Shown here: piece by piece, positions 50,861-59,294 of the stretch
Layout of the letters: the number at the start of each line of letters is the position of its first letter
Position numbering within the stretch: position 1 is the first letter of the stretch
DNA from: an uncultured Bacteroidales bacterium
GTDB lineage: Bacteria > Bacteroidota > Bacteroidia > Bacteroidales > Paludibacteraceae
Length of the DNA stretch: 64,000 nucleotides
Direction: 5' to 3'
Assembly (NCBI GenBank): GCA_934716995.1
Contig: CAKUYO010000011.1
Coordinates: 4,179-68,178 of the forward strand
Translations under genes and position numbers: made by a program
Notes under the pieces: model-generated
Told to the model about the DNA's origin: nothing
Seen by the model: only the letters and a program-made list of their open reading frames with translations
Databases searched by the model: none

Positions 50861-51781
50861 TTATTTGTTTACTTGGAAGCGGGTGTTGCCGGTGGTGAGG
50901 AAGTCAACGATTTGGTTGGCGGCGGCGATGCCGGCGTTGATGTTCGCCTCGGCGGTCTGGGCACCCATCTTCTTCGGAGTGGCAAAATAACGCCCCTCGA
51001 ACAAGGTCTTGAACTTCATATCCGCTGCGGGCATAATGTCCGTAACGTACTTGAAATCAGCACGCTCCTGCATGAGTTGAATCAACTCGTCCTCGTTGAT
51101 GACCTCCTTGCGGGCAGTATTGACCAAGACAGCCCCCTTCGGCATCTGAGACAAAAGGGCGTAGTTGATACTCTGTTTGGTTTCTGCGGTGGCAGGGATA
51201 TGCAGCGAAACAATGTTGCAAGTGCGGTAGAGTTCCTCGGCAGAGTGAACGGGCGTAACGCCTGCGGCAATCATAGCCTCATCGGGACAGAAAGCGTCGT
51301 AAGCGTAGATGTCCATGCCAAAGCCTTTGGCAATACGCGCCACGTTGCGACCCACGTTGCCGAAAGCATGGATACCGAGTTTCTTGCCCATGAGTTCGGT
51401 GCCGCTGGTGCCGTTGTAGAAGTTGCGGACAGCCATAACCATGAGTCCGAGTGCCAACTCAGCCACTGCGTTGGAGTTCTGCCCCGGGGTGTTCATAGCC
51501 ACCACGCCGTGTGCGGTAGCCGCTGCGAGGTCGAGATTATCGTATCCTGCGCCTGCGCGAACCACAATCTTGAGTTGCGGGGCAGCATCCAATACCTCTG
51601 CGTCCACGATGTCGGAACGCACGATGAGGGCATCGGCATCCGCTACAGCGTCAAGAAGTTGCTGTTTGTCGGTATATTTCTCGAGCAAAGCGAGGGTGTA
51701 ACCTGCTTTCTCCACCACCTCGCGAATGCCGTCCACAGCCACTTTCGCGAAGGGTTTTTCGGTTGCAATAAGAACTTTCAT
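50861..51781 (-). CDS. serA: D-3-phosphoglycerate dehydrogenase (short form)
   Basis: A 306-residue D-2-hydroxyacid dehydrogenase that oxidises 3-phosphoglycerate to phosphohydroxypyruvate, the first step of serine synthesis. NAD-binding motif GIHAFGNVGRNVARI, catalytic region VRAGAGYDNLD, and the Glu and His positions in the C-terminal catalytic block. The ACT domain is absent, as in the Bacteroides type. I set the start at ATG 51781 (MKVLIATEKPFA). The frame stays open upstream for 31 codons to an ATG at 51874 (MIMDTIMDYWFGNPK); that may be chance or a leader peptide. It follows serC in the same direction. Confidence 0.9.
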   Translation of the reverse strand: MKVLIATEKPFAKVAVDGIREVVEKAGYTLALLEKYTDKQQLLDAVADADALIVRSDIVDAEVLDAAPQLKIVVRAGAGYDNLDLAAATAHGVVAMNTPGQNSNAVAELALGLMVMAVRNFYNGTSGTELMGKKLGIHAFGNVGRNVARIAKGFGMDIYAYDAFCPDEAMIAAGVTPVHSAEELYRTCNIVSLHIPATAETKQSINYALLSQMPKGAVLVNTARKEVINEDELIQLMQERADFKYVTDIMPAADMKFKTLFEGRYFATPKKMGAQTAEANINAGIAAANQIVDFLTTGNTRFQVNK

Positions 51782-51901
51782 ACTTTTGACTAATGTTGTG
51801 TAAAACACTGCCGTGCGCTTTTCTTCACGCTTGGGATTGCCAAACCAATAGTCCATAATGGTATCCATAATCATATAAATTTTGTTAATTTATGATTGTG
51901 C

Positions 51902-51945
51902 CATACCTTGCCTATCCTATGCGCATCCTATGCGTATCCCTTGCT
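51902..51945. repeat. Four 11-bp tandem repeats between serC and serA
   Basis: Units CATACCTTGCC, TATCCTATGCG, CATCCTATGCG and TATCCCTTGCT. The last is identical to two units at 14347-14379. They are in the 216-bp gap between serC and serA. Confidence 0.75.
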
Positions 51946-51997
51946 GAAAAGTTGCGGTTTGACAGCATTAAAACACATAAATGAAACGATTGGATTG

Positions 51998-53077
51998 TTA
52001 GAGTTTCTTCTCGTAATCGTGGATGCAATCAACGAGTGCCTGTACGCCCTCAACGTCCATTGCGTTGTAGCACGAAGCACGGAAGCCGCCTACAAGACGG
52101 TGCCCCTTGATGCCGACCATGCCGCGCTCGGTAGCGAACTTGAAGAAGTCGTCTTTGAGTTCCTCGTATTCGGGTTTGGGCACGAAGCAGATGTTCATAC
52201 GGCTACGGTCCTCCTTGTCGAGGATAGTGGGAACGAACATCTTGGAGTGGTCGAGGCAATCGTAGAGGAGGTCAGCCTTCTGCTGGTTGCGGCGGTCAAT
52301 CCACTCGATGCCGCCGTGCTCTTTGAGCCAATGGAGGTTGAGGAGCGCGGTGTAGATAGGCAGAACGGGAGGCGTGTTGAACATACTGCCGCCGTCGATG
52401 TGCGTCTGGTAGTTGAGCATCGTCGGGATATAGCGCGACACGTGTCCGAGAGCCGACTCCTTGATGATGACGAAGGTAACGCCTGCGGGGGCGATGTTCT
52501 TCTGTGCACCGCCATAGATGACGTCGAACTTGCCTGCGTCAATAGGACGGCTGAGAATGTCGGACGACATATCGGCAATCAAAGGCACATTGCCCTTCTT
52601 GGCGTAGATTTCCTGCAGTTTGCGCTCGGAAATCTCGGTACCGAAAATGGTGTTGTTGGTGGTGATATGGAAATAGTCAGCGTCCTGCGGAATGTCGTAA
52701 CCGGTCGGGATAGAGTTGGTTGACTCTGCGACCACCTCTACTTCGCCGAAGCCCTTCGCCTCTTTGATGGCCTTCTTCGACCACACGCCCGTGTTGAGGT
52801 AAGCGGCTTTCTTCTCGAGGAAGTTGTAAGGAATCATGCAGAACTGGAGGCTTGCGCCGCCGCCGAGGAAGATGACACGGTAGCCTTCGGGTACGCCGAG
52901 GAGTTCCTTCATCAGGGCTTCCGCCTCGTCCACAACGGGCTGGAAGTACTTGGCACGGTGCGAAATCTCGAGGATACTCAAGCCTTCGCCTTGGAAATCG
53001 AGCACTGCATCAGCCGTCTGCTTGATGACCTCTTGGGGCAGGATACTGGGACCTGCGTTGAAATTGTACTTTTTCAT
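51998..53077 (-). CDS. serC: Phosphoserine aminotransferase
   Basis: A 359-residue PLP-dependent aminotransferase converting phosphohydroxypyruvate to phosphoserine. Seen: NFNAGPSILPQEVI at the start, the PLP-binding lysine in YGGAQKNIAPAGVTFVII, and the GGFRASCYNAM substrate loop at the C-terminus. Length and motifs are normal. serC precedes serA as in other Bacteroidales. Confidence 0.94.
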   Translation of the reverse strand: MKKYNFNAGPSILPQEVIKQTADAVLDFQGEGLSILEISHRAKYFQPVVDEAEALMKELLGVPEGYRVIFLGGGASLQFCMIPYNFLEKKAAYLNTGVWSKKAIKEAKGFGEVEVVAESTNSIPTGYDIPQDADYFHITTNNTIFGTEISERKLQEIYAKKGNVPLIADMSSDILSRPIDAGKFDVIYGGAQKNIAPAGVTFVIIKESALGHVSRYIPTMLNYQTHIDGGSMFNTPPVLPIYTALLNLHWLKEHGGIEWIDRRNQQKADLLYDCLDHSKMFVPTILDKEDRSRMNICFVPKPEYEELKDDFFKFATERGMVGIKGHRLVGGFRASCYNAMDVEGVQALVDCIHDYEKKL

Positions 53078-53107
53078 AAAGATATTAGTTAATTGAATTT
53101 GAATATA

Positions 53108-54217
53108 TTATTTTTCTACTAAGAAAAGATATTCCTTATAGGCATTATCGGAGTTAATCCACTCATTCGTCCAACGCATACCGCTCATTACATTCTTCTT
53201 GTAATCAATCTCTTGCGCCTTTATCAGACGTCCAGTAGAATGGAGAATGTCATTCAGTTCCTGTTTGGTAGCCCGTCCGCCGGAACTATAAGACAGAAGA
53301 ATATAGTGCGCATTGGTCTTGCGAATCAAGTCGTCTATCGCCTGCATAGCAATAAAGTTGCCGTCCTCATTCTTTCTGTATTCCTCAAAGACGGAAGCGG
53401 AGACGGTGTCCCGTGTGTCCTCCCGCCGATTGGCTTTCCCGAACAATTTCGGCTTGTCGTTCAGAATGATGGTCTTCCATATATGATAGTAGGCGGCATA
53501 GCGCACACGACTGGGCGGCATTTTCTCGTTGTTGGAGCCATAGGGCGGGTCAAAGTACACCAAATCATGGTACGTACTGACCACATCAAACACATCTTTT
53601 TTCAATACGCTATTGCGTGTGTGAATAGGAAAACGTTGCGGGACTTTCAGCACCATATCATTATAGGAACGTGGAGACCAGCCCGACAAATAGGCAGCAT
53701 AATGCCCCAAGGTATTATCTACAGCGTCCAATGCCAGTATCAAACTGGTAAGCAACACGCACTTGTCTTCCCAACTCAGTTTCAGCGTATCAATCCTGTC
53801 ACGGATAGCATCCAGACGCATCGTATTTTTCAGTTGGAAAGGGCGCTTGCCTTCCTCGCCCTCACCACCATAATGTTCGGAGAACCAGCCGTAATATCCG
53901 GGCAAGGCATTCAGTTCGTCAATAATCAACTGATAGAAAGAATCGGGCTTGTCGGCTAGCAAATAGCACGTGGCAAAAACCTGAGACCATTCGGATATAT
54001 CGTTGGCTGTAGTATCCAACCCTATTTGCGAAAATGCCTGTGCCACACGCGTAGTACCCGAAAAAGCGTCCAAAGCCGTATGAACATCGCCCAAATGGGC
54101 AACCATAGGGAGAATATACGGCAACATCTTCAGTTTAGAACCCGTATATTTTATTCCCTCCGTTGTCGGCATTGTGCAACAACGAGTATCGCCGAATATG
54201 TTCAATTGTTCTGCCAT
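53108..54217 (-). CDS. Adenine-specific DNA methyltransferase (D12 class), type II RM
   Basis: A 369-residue amino-methyltransferase of the Dam/D12 class: SAM-binding YTGSKLKMLPYI with ALDAFSGTTRVAQAF and the catalytic YFDPPYGSNNEK. It should methylate an adenine in the recognition site of its partner nuclease. It directly abuts the putative endonuclease gene (no gap). It lies between serC and the carboxyltransferase gene, so the pair looks inserted into a housekeeping context. The recognition sequence cannot be predicted from the protein. Confidence 0.85.
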   Translation of the reverse strand: MAEQLNIFGDTRCCTMPTTEGIKYTGSKLKMLPYILPMVAHLGDVHTALDAFSGTTRVAQAFSQIGLDTTANDISEWSQVFATCYLLADKPDSFYQLIIDELNALPGYYGWFSEHYGGEGEEGKRPFQLKNTMRLDAIRDRIDTLKLSWEDKCVLLTSLILALDAVDNTLGHYAAYLSGWSPRSYNDMVLKVPQRFPIHTRNSVLKKDVFDVVSTYHDLVYFDPPYGSNNEKMPPSRVRYAAYYHIWKTIILNDKPKLFGKANRREDTRDTVSASVFEEYRKNEDGNFIAMQAIDDLIRKTNAHYILLSYSSGGRATKQELNDILHSTGRLIKAQEIDYKKNVMSGMRWTNEWINSDNAYKEYLFLVEK

Positions 54218-55087
54218 TTACAGAGTTTGCAGCAAATTATTGATGTCGTCCTGCAAGATGATGTTGGCTTTCTTGTGCCCCTCCTCCGAAGCATTCAATG
54301 CCAAACGGAACAACTTTACCAACGTCAGATTGTGTTTGTACGTTATCCAACCGTTGGTAAGGCTGTTGAAGTAGTTCGCAGCATGGATAGTGTGCGTCCA
54401 AAAGCCTCGTTGCAAAGCATTAGCGGCAGCCCCCCCATAGCGCACCTCGCAGATGTACCCGTCCTGCTGATTGAGGAACATATAGATAGGGTGCGAACGC
54501 CCTTTCCCTGCTACAACCTTGTGGTCTTGGAAATCGTAGCGTTGCCCTTCGTCAATGAATACAATTTTATCTGTGTCTGCTTTCATTTTGTCGAAATCAA
54601 ACACCATTATATTGCACTCCATATCTTTCTCGCGATAGATAAGGGGCATCACATTGACACTATTCAACGAGGCGAACTCCTGCGACAGGAAAAGTTCGTT
54701 AATGGTATGCTTATCGCTTATACACGTACCCAGTTCTTGTAATTTCGGGAACATCAACGCGTCCTTATCCGTAGATAACTGCAAAGGACCATCGCCATAC
54801 GCCTTGAGGCTGATAGGAATTTCCTGTTTCGTTAATTCGTTGATAATCACGATGTCTTCTTCGTGTTCTTTTGCACGAAAAAGGTCTTTACCCACATGCC
54901 GGCTATCGTAGTCGTACATAAATTGGTGAATAAACTCCGCTATGCCGATTTCAGCCAAATCACCATGCGTCTTGTTTCCGATAAGACGCATAGTGAATAT
55001 GTTCGACAACGTGTTTATTATCCATTGCGGATGTTTCGTTGCCAACAATTGAAACCGTTGTTGAAATTCCTTATAGCCTATATCCAT
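54218..55087 (-). CDS. Putative type II restriction endonuclease partner
   Basis: A 289-residue protein immediately upstream of the DNA methyltransferase gene in the same transcript. I recognise no named family. A possible PD-(D/E)XK core is seen: DLAEIGIAEFI, then DIVIINELTKQEIPISLKAYG with the Lys following an acidic strand. Gene pairing and length (about 290) fit a type II nuclease. I chose ATG 55087 (MDIGYKEFQQRF); the upstream in-frame ATG at 55129 would overlap the carboxyltransferase gene. Confidence 0.65.
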   Translation of the reverse strand: MDIGYKEFQQRFQLLATKHPQWIINTLSNIFTMRLIGNKTHGDLAEIGIAEFIHQFMYDYDSRHVGKDLFRAKEHEEDIVIINELTKQEIPISLKAYGDGPLQLSTDKDALMFPKLQELGTCISDKHTINELFLSQEFASLNSVNVMPLIYREKDMECNIMVFDFDKMKADTDKIVFIDEGQRYDFQDHKVVAGKGRSHPIYMFLNQQDGYICEVRYGGAAANALQRGFWTHTIHAANYFNSLTNGWITYKHNLTLVKLFRLALNASEEGHKKANIILQDDINNLLQTL

Positions 55088-55098
55088 CTCCCCACGTG

Positions 55099-57015
55099 TT
55101 ATTGTTTGGCGATCATGCCGTCTTTCCACTTGCTGCGCTGCTCTGGGAGGACTTCGGTATCAGGCTGTTTGACAGCGGCTTGAATGGCGTCCTTAACCTT
55201 TTGGGCTGCGTCCTTGATACCCTCACGGACATGCTCCACGATGTCGGCATGCTCAAACCACGCGATGGCATCCGCCTTGGTAACCGCAGTACCTTGCTGT
55301 TTGTCCACAGCCACGAGACGGCAGTTGTCGAAAGCGGTCAGCGGCTCGATGCCGTGCTGCGTCTGCAGGTAGCAGATGACATCACCTTTCTTATAGAACG
55401 TGCCGAAAGCAGGTGCGTGGCTGTCTTCGTTGTAGTCGAGTTCCCACAGCACTTTGCCTGCCTGCGTAGCCTCCAGCGGCTCGGCATTCGGGTGCAGGAT
55501 AGCGCGTTTGTCGGCAGCAGAGATAAACGTTACCTGCTTGCCACCCTGTGCGGCTTTCTCCATACGCTCGAGGAGGTCTTTGTTGAACTGCTCCTTCGCC
55601 TGACCGGACTTGTACTCGCGGTACTGCTTCTCGTGCATAGCAAACTCGAAGAGTTCCTCGTCGTCCAGTCCGCGGTCCCAACCGAGTTTCTCCATCTCCT
55701 CTATATAGTGCGGCAGCACATCGGGATAGAGTGCCTGCGGGTCGCCCGTATAGAACTCCATGCCTTTCTCTTTGGCGAGTTCGATGATTTCGGGAGCCAG
55801 TTCGCCCGGCAGTTTGCCCGACTTGCCGAGAATCATACCCCACATAGCGGGGTCCATACGGGTGAACGGTTTTTCGCCCATCGACTTCGAGAAGAGGTTC
55901 ATCAGGGCGGCGTTCTTGACATACTGCGAGAACGGCGTTACGAGGCACGGCGTACCGAGCATAGGCCATATACGCTGCACTTCCTCGAAGAGTTCAACCA
56001 GCAGTTCGTCCTCACTGAGGGCTTTCTCGCCACGCTTGACAAGGTTGGCGTTGATAGCGGCGTGCATACCCTTGAGGTCCGCCATCAGCGAACCCATCAT
56101 ACCGCCCGGCAGACCGCAGCCGACAAGCAGAGAGGTCATCTTGGAGTTGCGGGGGTCGATCCAGTAGCCGAGGAAGTCGTCGATAAACGATTGCGTCAGG
56201 CTGCGCGCCTCCATATAGGCTTTCATATTGATGTCCTTAACAAGGAAGCCTGCGTCGCGGAGCATCGCCTGGATAGTGATAACATCGGGATGCACCATAC
56301 CCCAACTGAGCGGCTCCATAGCCACATCGAGCACGTCAATACCCGCCTTGGCAACCTCGAGCATCGAAGCCACCGAGAAGCCCGGCCCCGTATGTCCGTG
56401 ATACTGGAGAATGATGTCGGGGTGTTTCTCCTTGATAGCCGCAACAATCTTCCCCAACATGGCGGGGCGACCGATACCTGCCATATCCTTGAGACAGATT
56501 TCCTGTGCGCCGCCCTCGATGAGTTGCTCGGCAAGATTGATGTAATACTCCACGGTATGCACCTTGGAATAGGTGATACACATCGTAGCCTGGGCGGTCA
56601 TACCTGCCTCTTTCGCCCATTTGATAGACGGGATGATATTGCGGGGGTCGTTCAGACCACAGAAAATACGGGTGATGTCCACACCCTGTGCGTGCTTCAC
56701 CTTGTACATCAGTTGGCGCACGTCGGCAGGCACGGGGTTCATACGGAGGGCGTTCAGACCGCGGTCGAGCATGTGGGTCTTGATACCGACCTCGTTGAAA
56801 GGCTTGGTGAAGGTACGCACCGCCTGATTAGGGTTCTCGCCATAGAGGAGGTTCACCTGCTCACTCGCACCGCCGTTGGTCTCCACACGGTCGAAACAGC
56901 CCATATCGATGATAACGGGTGCAATCTTTGCCAACTGGTCTTTGCGGGGAACGTACTTGCCGCTGGACTGCCACATATCGCGGTAAACCAACGAGAATTG
57001 AATTTCTTTCTTCAT
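55099..57015 (-). CDS. Pyruvate carboxylase subunit B / carboxyltransferase
   Basis: A 638-residue protein with an oxaloacetate decarboxylase alpha / pyruvate carboxylase B-type carboxyltransferase (TIM barrel): VYRDMWQSSGK, the metal-binding KDMAGIGRP and YHGHTGPGFSV blocks, and DVAMEPLSWGMVHPD. The C-terminal 100 residues keep a biotinyl-like domain (FGTFYKKGDVICYLQ through GTAVTKADAIAWFE), but the lysine of the usual AMKM motif is not there: that position reads QHGIE. So this subunit is probably not itself biotinylated and needs a separate carrier. It has an upstream promoter (57054-57085). Confidence 0.85.
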   Translation of the reverse strand: MKKEIQFSLVYRDMWQSSGKYVPRKDQLAKIAPVIIDMGCFDRVETNGGASEQVNLLYGENPNQAVRTFTKPFNEVGIKTHMLDRGLNALRMNPVPADVRQLMYKVKHAQGVDITRIFCGLNDPRNIIPSIKWAKEAGMTAQATMCITYSKVHTVEYYINLAEQLIEGGAQEICLKDMAGIGRPAMLGKIVAAIKEKHPDIILQYHGHTGPGFSVASMLEVAKAGIDVLDVAMEPLSWGMVHPDVITIQAMLRDAGFLVKDINMKAYMEARSLTQSFIDDFLGYWIDPRNSKMTSLLVGCGLPGGMMGSLMADLKGMHAAINANLVKRGEKALSEDELLVELFEEVQRIWPMLGTPCLVTPFSQYVKNAALMNLFSKSMGEKPFTRMDPAMWGMILGKSGKLPGELAPEIIELAKEKGMEFYTGDPQALYPDVLPHYIEEMEKLGWDRGLDDEELFEFAMHEKQYREYKSGQAKEQFNKDLLERMEKAAQGGKQVTFISAADKRAILHPNAEPLEATQAGKVLWELDYNEDSHAPAFGTFYKKGDVICYLQTQHGIEPLTAFDNCRLVAVDKQQGTAVTKADAIAWFEHADIVEHVREGIKDAAQKVKDAIQAAVKQPDTEVLPEQRSKWKDGMIAKQ

Positions 57016-57053
57016 TATAGTTTAGATAAAAAGTCCGGTTGTTTATTCCGCTG

Positions 57054-57085
57054 CAAAGTTACAACTATTTTTCCGGTTTCGCAAG
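57054..57085 (-). promoter_or_regulatory. Promoter of the carboxyltransferase gene
   Basis: Minus strand CTTG (57082-57085), 20-bp spacer, TAACTTTG (57054-57061). It is the same pattern as the amidase promoter at 32047-32078. Confidence 0.55.
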
Positions 57086-57131
57086 GGGCGGACGCTTTTT
57101 GCAGGATTACCGGCGGTGTCGGGTCTATCGC

Positions 57132-57239
57132 CCTACCACTCCCCTACCACTCATTACCCATAGAACACTTCTATAAGGTGTTTACCCTGCATCCTAAATG
57201 GAATAACCTATTAATCACCTATCAATCACCTATTGTTGA
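57132..57239. repeat. Two sets of 11-bp tandem repeats
   Basis: CCTACCACTCC/CCTACCACTCA (57132-57153), then CCTATTAATCA/CCTATCAATCA/CCTATTGTTGA (57207-57239). They lie in the gap between the carboxyltransferase and the type III restriction gene. Confidence 0.75.
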
Positions 57240-57271
57240 TAGCACAATGATATAGGATCGGGCAAAGCAGT

Positions 57272-59293
57272 TTATTTCAGCGATTCGAGAAAGGCGGTTT
57301 TGGAAATGGTATCTTCCGCACCGTTGCAGAAGCGGGTGATACGCCATGTATCGTCTTTGATGATCGGGAGATAGAACAGGTGGTTCTGCAGTTTCCTGGA
57401 ACAAGCCGTATAACAGGCTTTAAGCGCACGGATTTTGGCGTTGTATTCCTCTGTATTGATATGCGAATCGTTGGCTATATTGACACTTTTTACCTCGAAC
57501 AGGTGTATTCTGCCACGGCGGTCTTTCAGCACAAAATCAGGATAGGAGACGTGTATACCGTCGGTGTAGTACTGGTAGCATATCTCCGAGCCGGGCAGAT
57601 AGTTCTTGCCCCACAGGTAGCACTGTCCTTGCAGCAGGTCGGTTTCGGATAGTACGGCACCATACTGCTCCGCAGCGTCTTGCAATAGGCTTGCCCATTC
57701 GCTCTCGGCATCACTATCGAAGGCAAAGGCATGGTTGTCCGCCTTTTTGCGCCACACCCAACCGCGGATATTGTTCCGGTTGCCGCTGTCAAGATAATAA
57801 GACTGCACAGGGAAGGAGACGGGTTTGTCCGACACCGCCATACTGTCGTCGTAGTTGCAGATATATTGGTTGTACTGCTTCCGAAGTCCGCCCAGATTCT
57901 CCGCGAACAGCAGCCACTTCTGCACGTTGCCGGCATACTGATAGCAGAGGTTTTGCAGGTCGGTTTCGGCGGCTTGCAACTGGCGGAAGAGAACAAAGAT
58001 ACTATCCGAAGCGTTGCCCGGCTTTTTATCCGCCATATAGCGGTTTACATCAAAATCTTTGCGGGCGGTGAGCGGGAGCAGACAGGTGGTTCGGACGGCG
58101 ATGTTTTGCCGGATATCCGCTCCCTCATGCCACAGCGCAACAGGATAGGTCTTGCGCATAGTATCGGGCGGAATACCCCATACCCAAGCGGTGGTGGCGA
58201 GTTCTTTCTGCGCGGAGGTAAGCGTCTCGAAATCAGTCAGCCGGGGGTTGCGGCGCACACGCCCCATGACCTGCTCGTCCAACTGCTTGCTTTGGCTGTC
58301 GCGCACTTGGTAGAGCATACACGCCCGCGGAATATCCCAGCCCTCGGAAATGGTCATCTTGAAGATGATGACATCTATACTCGAAGTACTCCGTTTGGCG
58401 TAGTCTTTCCATTTACCTGGTTTCAGTTTCTTGAGGTCGTCGTTGGTATCACACATCTTGGGGTTATCCACGATGAGCATCCATTTCAGCCCCTGATGCC
58501 GGTCAAGCGCAGGACGGATTTGCTCCTGCCACTCCCGGTCGGCTTTGTCCTTGTTGGAGATTTGGATGATGAGACACGGATTGACCTCCAAAGAGGTGTA
58601 GTCCTGCTGTATCTGCTCAAAACGGCAGAGAGCGTCCTCCACCGTATCGGTGTCGGCACCGAGTTCCACGCGCTTGATGAGTTTGGCTTGTACCGCCTCA
58701 TCGTCGGTTATCTGCACATCGGGTGTCTGTCCGCGGCGGAGGTTAGGCGTGGCGGAAAAATTGACGGTCTTACTGAAATACTTTGCCAAGAGGGTGTCGA
58801 GATTGTTGGTGGCTTGGTGGCACTCGTCTTTGATGAGATAGATGCGCTTGTTCAGTCCGCCGAACAAACCGCCTTCGGTCAGTCGGGCAAGGAAATGGTT
58901 CATTGCCCCCGCCATCAGTTTGCCGTTTTTCTTAAAGAGGTCGCGCGGCAGGACATAGACATTATGGTCGGTGGGGATAAAAAGCGTCTCCTCGCCGCTC
59001 ACCTCGGTGGAGATAAGATAGGGGTTCAGCAGAGGAAATACCCCGCTTTGCACGCAATCGCAGAAAGAAAGGTAGTTTTGCCGTGCAAGGTCGCCTTTGG
59101 AGAGTGAAGAGACGAGAAAAACAACGTTGTTATCTCCTTCTTTCTCCAATACGCGGTTCATCAGGTCTGCCATCATACGGGTCTTGCCGCTGCCCGTCGG
59201 GGCGCGGAAGGTCAGTTCGCTCTTGCTGCCGTAGAGGCGTTGGAACAACTCCGAGACGACTCTGTTTTGCAGGTCTTGTATCTCTTGTAGCAT
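57272..59293 (-). CDS. res: Type III restriction enzyme Res subunit
   Basis: A 673-residue superfamily 2 helicase-nuclease. Walker A FRAPTGSGKTRMM near 30, DEAH-like motif DECHQ, motif III VNFSATPNLRRG, motif VI QVMGRVRRNPRL. Near the C-terminus a PD-(D/E)XK nuclease core: YPDFVLKDRRGRIHLFEVKS. Type III Res proteins translocate along DNA between two sites and cut when they meet. The start at ATG 59293 follows the mod stop by one base; the in-frame ATG at 59356 would overlap mod. Confidence 0.88.
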   Translation of the reverse strand: MLQEIQDLQNRVVSELFQRLYGSKSELTFRAPTGSGKTRMMADLMNRVLEKEGDNNVVFLVSSLSKGDLARQNYLSFCDCVQSGVFPLLNPYLISTEVSGEETLFIPTDHNVYVLPRDLFKKNGKLMAGAMNHFLARLTEGGLFGGLNKRIYLIKDECHQATNNLDTLLAKYFSKTVNFSATPNLRRGQTPDVQITDDEAVQAKLIKRVELGADTDTVEDALCRFEQIQQDYTSLEVNPCLIIQISNKDKADREWQEQIRPALDRHQGLKWMLIVDNPKMCDTNDDLKKLKPGKWKDYAKRSTSSIDVIIFKMTISEGWDIPRACMLYQVRDSQSKQLDEQVMGRVRRNPRLTDFETLTSAQKELATTAWVWGIPPDTMRKTYPVALWHEGADIRQNIAVRTTCLLPLTARKDFDVNRYMADKKPGNASDSIFVLFRQLQAAETDLQNLCYQYAGNVQKWLLFAENLGGLRKQYNQYICNYDDSMAVSDKPVSFPVQSYYLDSGNRNNIRGWVWRKKADNHAFAFDSDAESEWASLLQDAAEQYGAVLSETDLLQGQCYLWGKNYLPGSEICYQYYTDGIHVSYPDFVLKDRRGRIHLFEVKSVNIANDSHINTEEYNAKIRALKACYTACSRKLQNHLFYLPIIKDDTWRITRFCNGAEDTISKTAFLESLK

Positions 59294-59294
59294 C

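Noticed and set aside
51782..51874. Use of the ATG at 51874 as the serA start
   Set aside because: The family N-terminus (MKVLIATEKPF) starts at 51781, and the extra residues match nothing.
55039..57255. 738-codon open frame antisense to the carboxyltransferase
   Set aside because: Sense strand encodes all carboxyltransferase motifs and has a promoter; the antisense frame has no family features.
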